From: Hirudo medicinalis
Lineage: Eukaryota > Annelida > Clitellata > Hirudinida > Hirudinidae
Assembly (NCBI GenBank): GCA_011800805.1
Contig: MPNW01000030.1
Location: 167,439-231,438 of the forward strand
Direction of reading: 5' to 3'
DNA: 64,000 nucleotides
The position numbers and the translations under genes were made by a program. The notes beneath the pieces are model-generated. The model worked only from the letters and a program-made list of their open reading frames with translations. It did no database searches and was not told where the DNA came from. This document shows, piece by piece, positions 1 to 9,680 of this stretch. How positions within the stretch are numbered: position 1 is the stretch's first letter; every line of letters begins with the position of its first letter.

Positions 1-108
1 CTATCAACTAGATGATCACAATTTTTTTGCCAACTACGTTGACGTACGTAAATTTATTTCAATAAATGTTATTTGAATTTTAATTTAATTTCATTAACTT
101 TTAAATAG

Positions 109-710
109 CTCTTATCCGATTTATTCTTGGGCGTGCCGACTTTGAATTTTGCGTTGAAGTACCAGAATTCCGTAGGGAAGAAGGCGTATTTCTACGAGTT
201 CAACCATTCGGCTAGCTTCATAACTCCTGGAAACTTTCATGAAGTTGAATTGCTTTTTATTTTCGGCTATGATTTCGTCGAGCTTAACAATGGCAAAATG
301 GTGAGAATTAGTCAAGGAAATGACGGAAACGTTAGCCGTTACATGATGAAGTTGTGGACAAATTTTGCCAAATACGGGTAACAAGTATTTCAAGGAAATA
401 ATTGAAATAAATAGATTTTGAAATATTTATTAATTTATTATTTTTTATTACATGTAGAAATCCTAATGAAATGTCAAGGACAGAGAAACAAACTTGGGAG
501 CCACTGTCGGACTCTTTGAACTGCTTCATCTTAAACGATGAAAATTCTTCAACAATGGTGAAAGATTACAAATCCAAAACATTGAAATTCTGGAAAGATA
601 TGAAGAAAATTAAAGTTCGATTTCCTGTGCGCTTGAGTATGTCATTGGTGACTGCCACTCCAAACGTTCTGTTTATCGCTTCTGCCATAATTTGGAATTT
701 TATTCGTTAA
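109..710 (+). CDS. Carboxylesterase/cholinesterase-like protein, C-terminal part (5' end outside window)
   Basis: Two exons join in phase: 109-377 and 458-710. The first follows an AG at 107-108 and ends at a GT at 378; the second follows the acceptor TGTAG and ends in TAA. The product reads as the last part of an alpha/beta-hydrolase carboxylesterase. It has the SDLFLGVPT segment, then the block GNFHEVELLFIFG, whose His fits the catalytic-triad His of the family. NFAKYGNPN spans the splice junction, and WEPL follows, as in esterase C termini. The nucleophile Ser and the acid residue would lie upstream of the window. The last 20 or so residues are hydrophobic, so a membrane or lipid anchor is possible but not shown. 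Family members hydrolyse carboxylic esters; the substrate here is unknown. Family call is firm, subfamily is not. Confidence 0.85.
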
Positions 711-2008
711 GATTCTGAGAGCTAACATGATTCGCCCCTACTACTTGCAATCGTTATTTTGTTGTATTATTTCGTGCTTATCATTGCATCTCCCCATTCG
801 AGATCATCGAGAGGCTTTTGAGGTTTACATTTGCTTCTGCTTCTTGAATACGTTTTTAAAGCTGTTTTTTTTTTAAACAAATGTATTTTTGTGATCACGA
901 TTCTTGGCTAATTTAAGCTAATTTTGAATTGTGTTCAAAGCTTGTCTTAAGAACGAAACGGGAAACCTTGTTTACGGAGGTAAACTGATGTGTTGTAAGG
1001 ACTGCAATTAAATGACGAATTATGAATTCATTGACCTCCTGCAAATAAAGAAAAGTCGAGGTGCCTGGTCATTCAGAATTATTTACTTTCTTAATTTACA
1101 ATGTCTTTCCATTTTCTTTTTTGTTGGATTTTATTTTTTATTACTTTAAAATTGAAGGAAAGGAGATCTAATTGATCTCCATTTGATCATTAAAATCAAA
1201 AACAGGTAAAGCGAAAAATAAGCGGGAAAGGTGCAAATTAAAAAAGCAAAATCCCACATCGAAACGTCTAAGCAACCAACTGAACTCTGGAGTTTAAAAC
1301 TACAGCGTTTATTTATCATTTTAAGCGGCATCTTCGATGATGATGAAATGGATTAATTGAATTCATTGAATCCTTAACATTGAATGTGGAAATAGGAGTT
1401 TCGAAAACAATTAGTTTCAAACAACAATAACTCTGTTGTCGGTTTCAATTTTTGTTTCCAAATCTCCTTCCAAAACCCCGACTTAACGGCTAAGCATTGA
1501 AACTTTACAGGTAAACCACAAGTTGATTGATTAATGAAATTCAACCCAACCGGAACATTTTTTTAAATCACTTGTTTTACGACTTATGCCATAAACATCT
1601 ACTCAAGAAATTTTTAAGTAAATTTATTTAAAGTTGTTAATTTAATGTTTTGATAAAATTCATTTAGGACTAATGGTTACAATAGCTTTTATACGTTTTA
1701 TATTTTTTAGTAGTTTGTCAAATTGTGCAAATGATGCCGGTTAATTTTCCCTCGCACTTTATTTTCATTACATTATTACTTGCGCGAGTAGAACAAAAAA
1801 TGCCAATAACTTCAGATGTCACAGATGCGTTTGAGAGTCCCAACGTTAACCATTCAATAAAAAAAAACTTTATAAATTTTTAGTTGTAGTTGTAATTTGT
1901 TTATTGTTTATTTATCAAATTGTTTATTACAATTAAAATGAAGATCTCTTTCATAGATTTTCAAAAACACAATTTTCGTTAAAAATTCTTAAATTCTAAT
2001 ACCTTAAA
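711..2008. other. Non-coding spacer
   Basis: AT-rich sequence between the esterase stop codon and the 3' end of the CstF-77-like frame. Several TTTATT motifs at about 1897-1930 would read as AATAAA on the minus strand and could serve as poly(A) signals for the CstF-77-like gene. I see no other coding or repeat structure. Confidence 0.5.
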
Positions 2009-3217
2009 TTATTGGAAACATCTCAATTTCTTTTTTTGCCTTTCCATGAATCCATTGGATGAGGACATTGGTACGTTGTTTGATTTAGCTTCCTCAACAT
2101 TGCCAAGTCTTTTTCGCTTCAAGTTTTTATCTGCATCGTATTTTATAATATGGTTATTTCCTGAGATTTTGGTTATATTGGGAAAATTATGAGGAGTTAC
2201 CTTGAGTAAAAAGTTGTCCGTAAGTTGATCAATTATTACCAACGGACCTTTGTAACTCGAGGGAGGCATCAAGATCTTCAACAATTTCGTGACTTCCGGC
2301 AAGCAATTCTCTTTCAAGTTGTTTGTTGAATTAAGACCACTTGCACAGACGATCTTGTTTTGCTTTGAATCCTCAACTTTAAACTTAACGATATCCGTTG
2401 GCTTCTTCTCATCGATAGATTGAGATTCGTAGGAACTGCTGGGATAAATATTGTGAGTGTTGTACTTGCCAGCTATAGATGGCCTTTCTATGTCTTCAAA
2501 TTCGCTAAAGATTTTTTTTCTTCTTTCTTCGGAATTAATAATGTCGCTAAGACACCCTGACTTTCTTTCGTAGTCCACAAACATATTCCATATTTCGGGT
2601 AATTTTTCACGGGGTTCTATTTCCATCGCTAATATCTTTTCAAAAAGAGCCTTTGTGTTTTTGTAGTCATTGACCTTTACGGAAAAGTCTAGAAATTCTT
2701 TGACAAATTCGTATTGAGTCCCAAATTTCTTGAAGGCCAAATCAAAAATTTTCAGTGCAATTGATTTCTCACTATAGCGTTCCATATGAGCAGCTGAGAC
2801 GTAAACATGGTACTTCGAACGCGGATCTTCCCTGGCCATCTTGAACACTGCCCTGGCTGAATTGACACCCTCGGCTCTCCTGGCGAACCTCATATATTGA
2901 ATATAGACCAAAGTCGTTTCGACAGATTGTAGCTTGATAGCTCTCTTATATATCGAGTGGACTTTCTCAAAGTTCATCTGACATTCTTCAAAGTCTGCAT
3001 ATGAGAAATAAATGAGCAGGCAACTCCCAAATCCAGTTGAAATGGCAAGTTCAAAACTGTTCTCAATATCCTCGGCGGTTATATTTCTCGCATCTTTCTT
3101 CATGAACTTGTTCAGCAATATTTGACATTCCTCAAAATTACTTGAGCGTTTAATTTGAGTACTTTCTGCATCTTTTTGTTGCCTAGATGCTTTGTTCGAT
3201 TGGTCTTGATCAAGCAT
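2009..3217 (-). CDS. CSTF3-like: CstF-77 / suppressor-of-forked C-terminal half, intronless and N-terminally short
   Basis: This is one open frame of 402 residues with an A-rich ATG context. The blocks YFSYADFEECQM, KVHSIYKRA, LVYIQYMRFARRAEG and KYHVYVSAAHME match the second half of the HAT (half-a-TPR) repeats of cleavage stimulation factor subunit 3. The tail LMPPSSYKGPLVIIDQL matches the conserved segment that follows them, which binds CstF-64 in the family. Full-length CstF-77 has about 700 residues, so the first 300 or so (HAT-N and part of HAT-C) are missing. No splice acceptor in a continuing frame is evident just upstream. The family acts in the nucleus in 3'-end cleavage of pre-mRNA. 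I infer a 5'-truncated retrocopy or shortened paralog. Intactness over 402 codons argues for selection, and no poly(A) trace or target duplication is visible. Confidence 0.8.
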   Translation of the reverse strand: MLDQDQSNKASRQQKDAESTQIKRSSNFEECQILLNKFMKKDARNITAEDIENSFELAISTGFGSCLLIYFSYADFEECQMNFEKVHSIYKRAIKLQSVETTLVYIQYMRFARRAEGVNSARAVFKMAREDPRSKYHVYVSAAHMERYSEKSIALKIFDLAFKKFGTQYEFVKEFLDFSVKVNDYKNTKALFEKILAMEIEPREKLPEIWNMFVDYERKSGCLSDIINSEERRKKIFSEFEDIERPSIAGKYNTHNIYPSSSYESQSIDEKKPTDIVKFKVEDSKQNKIVCASGLNSTNNLKENCLPEVTKLLKILMPPSSYKGPLVIIDQLTDNFLLKVTPHNFPNITKISGNNHIIKYDADKNLKRKRLGNVEEAKSNNVPMSSSNGFMERQKKKLRCFQ

Positions 3218-4440
3218 TTTTATTTAAAATTATGAAAAAATCTATTCTAGATTTAATTATGAACGGGCGAGTAAAGGTTCTGATAAAAAATAAATACAGA
3301 TATATATTTATTGTCTGATGTGACTCAATAATGTGACTTCAAAAATTACTAGTTGCCGTTGTATCCTTCACATAAAAAAAGACACTGAATGCAATATCTT
3401 TCGAAATTTAATCACTAATATTAATTAATTTTGGCCAAGTGCGCGCACGTTATATAATATACAAAAATCCTTTAAAATGGTGTTGTAACCATGGCGGCGA
3501 AACATTAATTGAGTTTCGTAATTAAGTTTATTATTGTGATATTTATAATCGTTATTATATAAATAATTTATTTATATCTCTCATATTATGTATGATATAT
3601 TTCTCATATGATAAATAATTAAGTTTATAGCATCTCACAAATTTTCATAGCATCCCACAAAATCTCACAAAATCTCACAAGATCTCCAATATCCAATATC
3701 CAATTTTCTATTCAGCAAATAATCAAGCAAGTGATCGTTACGCAATAACTGGCAACAGGGAATGCGCGAGTGTGGTATTTGCAGGTAATACCACCCATTT
3801 GTTACTAGAATATTTACTGAATAAATCCAACAATAAACTCGGCATAAATTAAGCCCTATTATTACAATAGCTTTGTATGATTTTTAAATTTATTTTAATG
3901 CATTTACATATCAATGCACTTGTACCAGCAACTTAATTAATTAATCACAAGGAAAGGAAAGACGAAAGACTTGTAATTTACTTATCGAAACTTATACTTC
4001 TGCTTGTTAATGAATAGGTTCATCAATTTCCAGGTTGTTGCATTAAGGTTATTTTTGCATAAACAAACTTTGTTAAATAGAATTCTTTGATGGGTTTTTT
4101 TTATTTAAACTTATTTCGAAATGGTACAAACCTTTCTTTGTTAATTGTTGGATTTTTTTGTACAGTTTCGATAAAGTATATTTTTCTTCTTACATGACTT
4201 TAGAAATATTTTGATATACCCGATATACATCAAATTTAAAAAAAAATAAAATTATTTTTATTAACCCCATTTTTACATCGAATTTAGTCAAAAATAAAAT
4301 TATTTTTATCAACTTATTCTTTTTACTTTGCTAGTAAGTCTTTGTCAAGGCCATCGCCGCATTTTCGTTGGGTTGTGGGTGCTTTTGAACTTTCGAGTTG
4401 GACAGGGAATGGATTTTTACCTCAAAGCAATTTATTGACT
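3218..4440. other. AT-rich spacer with a short tandem patch
   Basis: There is no convincing gene. At 3629-3700 short near-repeats of AATCTCACAA and CAATATC follow each other. The rest is AT-rich unique sequence leading to the TMEM161 5' exon. Confidence 0.5.
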
Positions 4441-4540
4441 TTTAAAACTTGTATTTTTGACCGAAGAGGTGAGTAACATATAACGTCTTTAAGAGTTCGC
4501 ATATTTTGGATTTACTTATCTTAACTCGTTTTATTTTAGG

Positions 4541-6025
4541 ATGGCTTTGCTTGGCGCTCAAGCTGTATTCAGCCTCATTGTAGCATTTTTAATATCTAAA
4601 TTCAGCGGGCAGTTCTCATTTGCACGTTGGATTCTATGCAGAAATTTGGCGAGGTACTTACATCCTTCTGATGAAGAACTCCGCAAACTGGCAGGATTGT
4701 CAGGAAGTAGCAAATCTATTGGAAGAGGATCTAAAAAGTCGGATGCTTTTAAAAAACCGAAAGATGAGTTTTTTACTATTCCAAGGACTGCAGACATACA
4801 ACTGGAGGCAGCACCTATCAAACCTCATGATTTGGTTCATCTGCAGTTTTATGATGAGTATTTGTGGCTGGTGGATGTTGCATTGTGTGGAATTGTCATA
4901 CATATGATCACAGATCTATATTATTATGCATTTGAACCTTTAAGAGAGACCAATTTGAGTATTCTTTGGTGCATTCTTTTAATTATCTTCTGTTTAAAAA
5001 GTCTTCTTGCCCTGACTGGGATTTATTTTAAAACAGAGGAGGGTGGAGAGAGGATATTATGCTTGCTATTTGGGTTTTTCTTTTTGATATTTGCCTTGGC
5101 TGTTCTTATCATTGATGAAAATACATTGGAATTGGGTCTGGAGAATACCTATGCTAACTTTTCGTTAGCTGCCAGGAACTTTCTAGTCTCGCAAGGCTAT
5201 GAGTCATCTTCCTTCTTCATATCACTCACAAGCATCAAGATACTTTTGGCAATATTATGTGCCATTCTGGGAGCTACGTTAACTTTTCCTGGTCTTCGAC
5301 TTGCCAAAATGCATGTGGATGCCCTTAGATATTGCAAGGGCAATGTTTTTATGACAGGCCTTCTCTACATCAACTTTTTGTTCACCTTGTTTCTGGCATC
5401 TCTTTGGATCAAACCTTTGTTCAGAAATTATCTGACAAAGAAAGAGCTCAGAAATGGAGTGCCAATAATGTCAGATGCTCAATTTGATGCATTGAGGCTT
5501 GGAGTTTTAGCATCATTCTGTTTGTTTAGATTTTCCCTGGTGTGGACTCATCTCCAGGCCCACCTTAATATAGCCTGTGACAAAATAGCTGAGTTAAAAA
5601 AAGAAGTCGGTAGAATTGGCTCGGGTGAAGTCAAGAAGCTGGTGGCTCGGGTTTACTGTTATCTCTGCATTGTAGCTCTTCACTACCTAACCCCTCTCAT
5701 TCTCATACTATTCCTCACGCTTCTCTTGAAAACTCTTGGAAATTTCTCAATTCCTCAACTTCTTGGTGGCCTTGGTGGTTCTAAGGTTTGGCCATCAAAT
5801 GCTGTGAGACCAACTTTCAATTCATCTTCGGCTTCTTCTGAAGACGTTTCGGGGCTGATCTCTTCAACTGCAATTCAATTTTCTCACATTTTATCAGAGC
5901 TCAAGACACTATTTCCGTCATCGTATTTCTACAATCTTGTTTCCTTCTTTTGTTGGTGGACTTGTACATCTTGGTTCATGACCACTGCATTTGGTGTTTT
6001 GTATCATACATATTTCACTGATTGA
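4541..6025 (+). CDS. TMEM161: Transmembrane protein 161 (TMEM161A/B family)
   Basis: The 494-residue coding exon is intact. Its start, MALLGAQAVFSLIVAF, matches the first membrane segment of TMEM161. It is followed by FARWILCRNLARYLHPSDEE, the hallmark ARWLLC...HP..EELR block of the family. The WLVDVALCG, ETNLSILWC and EEGGERILCLLFGFFF blocks also match, and about eight hydrophobic segments run to the C terminus. Length is close to the roughly 480 residues of vertebrate members. A 5' leader intron (4469-4539, GTGAGT...TTTTAG) ends one base before the ATG, which supports this start. The AATAAA at 6086-6091 is the likely poly(A) signal. TMEM161B is known for roles in excitability in flies, fish and mammals; the molecular function is unknown. 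Confidence 0.95.
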   Translation: MALLGAQAVFSLIVAFLISKFSGQFSFARWILCRNLARYLHPSDEELRKLAGLSGSSKSIGRGSKKSDAFKKPKDEFFTIPRTADIQLEAAPIKPHDLVHLQFYDEYLWLVDVALCGIVIHMITDLYYYAFEPLRETNLSILWCILLIIFCLKSLLALTGIYFKTEEGGERILCLLFGFFFLIFALAVLIIDENTLELGLENTYANFSLAARNFLVSQGYESSSFFISLTSIKILLAILCAILGATLTFPGLRLAKMHVDALRYCKGNVFMTGLLYINFLFTLFLASLWIKPLFRNYLTKKELRNGVPIMSDAQFDALRLGVLASFCLFRFSLVWTHLQAHLNIACDKIAELKKEVGRIGSGEVKKLVARVYCYLCIVALHYLTPLILILFLTLLLKTLGNFSIPQLLGGLGGSKVWPSNAVRPTFNSSSASSEDVSGLISSTAIQFSHILSELKTLFPSSYFYNLVSFFCWWTCTSWFMTTAFGVLYHTYFTD

Positions 6026-6085
6026 ATGTGTACATTATTGAGTTACTTCTTGTGTGCTAGGTGCGTGTTTGCGTGCCTTCTTTTG

Positions 6086-6091
6086 AATAAA
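6086..6091 (+). terminator. Poly(A) signal of the TMEM161 gene
   Basis: A canonical AATAAA lies 60 bases after the TMEM161 stop codon, on the same strand. Confidence 0.6.
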
Positions 6092-6446
6092 AATATGTTG
6101 CTTAGTTGAATCCTTTAGCGGCTTATTGTTTTAATGATTTTTTGAGATTGGTTTTCATTTTTAATGTGAAATTGTAATTTCTAAAGCACAATTAAAAGTA
6201 ATCTAAAATCATGCTATTTTGTTGAAAATATTTAAATTGTAATCCATCAGTGGTTGAGACCTGGGTAGATGATGGGCCTTAAGGACAATGGAGGCACAAA
6301 TAAAAATTTACGTTAATTATATATTCAGCTGCTTGTCAGCTAGGTGAAGGAGCTGAATTTGTTTGATTTGTTGGTTGGCATGTCTGTTAAATTTATCATA
6401 CCCCCAGTTGGTGATACTGTTATTGATTGTAATTGGAGGAAATTTG

Positions 6447-7200
6447 ATACCTGCTAAGTTGCAACTCTTTCATTTAATGAGAATTTTGTGGAATGAGAAA
6501 CTAGTGAATTACAGAAAGACACTGGGAAATTAATGCACTTGGAAGATTTAGAATCTTTTGAAGGTTTTATGGGAAAATTCAGATCTGAATTGATTGGATG
6601 ATCTAAGATTGTAAGAGTGGATGTCTGAAGATTTGGAAAACATATTATTAAAGGAGGAAGGCAGCAAGCAATTATGTTCATAATTATATATGAAGAGGCA
6701 AGTTTGGAATGTATTGATCTGATAAATATTCAGAAATCCATTTGAAATAAAAGTCCTTTGTATGAGCACGTGGATGGAGACGAAATATAATGTGGATGAT
6801 TCTTTTTTGGAGAGTGAGTAAAGGGATAAGTTTAGAGGGATAGTTAGATGCCCAAGCTATATTACAATAAGTGAGGTAAGGATAGATTAGTGAATATTAT
6901 AGCATTATAAGAATTTTTCTATCAACAAATGAACTGATCTTTGATATGACACCAATGTTTTTTTTATCAACAAAAGACCTTCAACCAATTCCAGCGGCTG
7001 CCAAACGGCAGAAAGAGCTGATAGCAATTATTGAACACATGGAACATTCTGATATTTTATGAGCTGAATAGTTAGACGAAGTTGATGTTGATTTGTCTGG
7101 GTTATCAGTTCAGCAAAATGGAAATGATGAATCTGATATTCTGCCTATTGTTACAATAGAGGAAAATTTGACTTTCCCGTGGGAAGATGATAGAAGCTGA
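6447..7200 (+). pseudogene. Decayed reading frame of unknown origin
   Basis: Protein-like stretches are interrupted by stops and frame changes. The first runs from about 6460 (VATLSFNENFVE, stop, ETSELQKDTGKLMHLEDLES). A later frame gives EDLENILLKEEGSKQL. After about 6975 come LQPIPAAAKRQKELIAIIEH and, after two stops, a Ser/Asp/Glu-rich tail ending FPWEDDRS and TGA at 7198-7200. Codon-like composition with scattered stops suggests a dead gene or retrocopy. I do not recognise the family. It is not part of TMEM161. Confidence 0.35.
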
Positions 7201-9600
7201 CATTAAAAAAATTTACAATAATATTCAGTTTAACAATTATTTTATTTTATTTCAATTTAAAAGAGTCGCAAACTCAAGGTGCTTAAAGGTACAATTTAAA
7301 AATTGTAAACATTTTTATGGTCATTGATTCCTCAATAAAATTTATTAAATTAATTCCAATAAACGTTTAGGTCTTTTTTAATTTTTTAGGACTTGTAGTA
7401 CTTTTTTTTTAGTATTTTAGAATGTCAAAGTTTTAGAAATGTAAGACTTTTAAGACGCTACGAACCCTGTAGGTAGCACCTCGATAAATTCTCTTTCTGC
7501 AAATGAAGCTTTTAATATAAAAAATACTTCCGCGCAAGCATACGTACTCTAAGTGTACGAAGATTAATGTTCTTTCCAATTATCAACATTCACTTGTAGG
7601 CTTTTTTATTCTCATTTAAAAGTATTAGAAGTGCGTCTTCAAAATTGCTTTTAGTAAAGTTCTTTTTGGGAAGTTTACCATGAATGAATCGCAAGTCCCG
7701 ACAAAATTCTATTCCTGTTTGTGATGTGTTTGTGTTTTTATTGCAAGATAGTGTTTTTATTTGTCCAAATCAAATTACCAATTAAATCTTGTCCAATAAG
7801 ATCCGGTAATAATTTGTAAAGCGTAAGTTAGCAGCTGGTTTCATTTGAAAAATTAGCATACCAAACAAACAGTTAAATGTATTGCAAATTTTGAATTCGC
7901 TTGATTAACATTTGTCTGTTGAATCCGGGTTTTGCCTCTTGCCTGGAATTGCTCTCTTAATGATGTTATATTTATGACATGTTAGCAGTAAATGATAGTA
8001 GTAATCATGGATTCATTTATCCCCCCACCAAAAAAATTTTTGAGCACATCCGCAATAGCTGCACCCCGCTTCTAGGCAACTAGAAAACCCGTTGACTTAG
8101 AAGCTAGTTTAATGTGGTCTTGGATAAGTATAAACATGGTCATCAAATAATCTCCGTGATCAAGTCTGTAGCCGGTTGGGAAGATGCACCCCTGGCTCTT
8201 GGTTATCCATATATCATTATTTATTCATTACCATTCATTATTCAGTGGCAAATTTCTGTATAAATATCCGATAGCATTAGCAATAAATAATGACATAAAA
8301 TTAATAACGAATTGAATTGAGAAGTTATTATTATTTGCTATTACTGTAACTATTACCAACACAAACAACAGAGTCCTCTATGTCATTTTGGAAAACTTTG
8401 GAAACCGCAGAAATTCTCTTGTGCGCGAAATGAATGAAGATTAACCCAAGACGCATTACAAGAAGCCGAAAATTTAAAGTTAATTGGAATAAACATTATG
8501 CAATGTTCTTAAGACTGGAAATTGCTTTGAATGAATTTGTTTGATCGAATACGTTTTCCTGGTAATGGCGATTAAATTGACATCCGCCTCACAAGTGTTT
8601 CTTAACTCGACTCTTGTCGTCAATTGAGATAGTTTAGTCAAATAATACGATCGCATCCATTTCCATTCACTTCCATTAGGTGATATTTGCCAGGTTTCCT
8701 GCCACAATGTCATAATTCATTACGAGGATGATATTGCTCGACTTATAACATGGACTCGGTGGGCTCCCGATTTTATTTATTCGAGCGATAAAGCATTTCC
8801 TTTGAGCAACAAACAATAAACATGAATTTTAGGAATAGGAAAATATAGTATTAGTGGACATTCAGAAGAATCCTGAGAGTCTGAAGTCAACAAGATAAAA
8901 TTAGTTCAGAGCACTCCCTACATCTGAATGGAATAACTAAATCTATTACATCGAGCGAACTGGAAAGTCGAGTCGGTCTATCGTATTTATTACAAATCCT
9001 CCTCCTTGAAATAGATTTCTTAGAAGAAATGCGACTTTTAATTCAAAATGAAACGCAACTTTTGATTCAAAGTGACAAGACATTCGGACATTCACTCGTA
9101 ACGCAAAATTCGACGTTGTCAGCGAGGGATCCATTGAAACCAGGTAATATTAAAAAGACTTATTTTCTTTAAGATTACTTCAAAATTGCTTATAAATTTC
9201 ACTCATTATTCTCATTTAGGCTTTTAATTTTACATATTTTGTAAAAATTGAGAAGTAACTCTGAAGGGACAAACCTAAAAACGGTGACGGCGACCAACTA
9301 TCGATTCAGACTTCATTAAGGGTGGATGACAGCGCTGATCAACTATGTTGGACATAATTAACAAGAGATTAAACATAATATAAAAATAAGTTGAACTTAA
9401 ATAAAAAATATTTTACAATAAATATAAACAATCAAAATATAATTAGCTCGAATCCGCATCAAATTTCAACAATAATTAAAAATTTTATACTAATATGAAG
9501 TTCGTATTTCGTAGATAAATATCATAAAAACTGAAAATGAGACAACTCGATCTCAGCTTCATTTGTAAAATTAATCAAGCAAAATAATTAAAGCGAAATG
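7201..9600. other. Non-coding spacer upstream of the GPCR
   Basis: AT-rich unique sequence. No open frame of gene-like composition and no clear repeat is seen. A TTTCAG at 9605-9610 could be the acceptor of a 5'-leader intron of the receptor gene. Confidence 0.4.
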
Positions 9601-9680
9601 AATGTTTCAGATTTTAGAGGGCAAAAAACATTCAAGTGGAGATGATTGGTAGTTGTAAAGTTTGACAAAAAGGAAGGACA

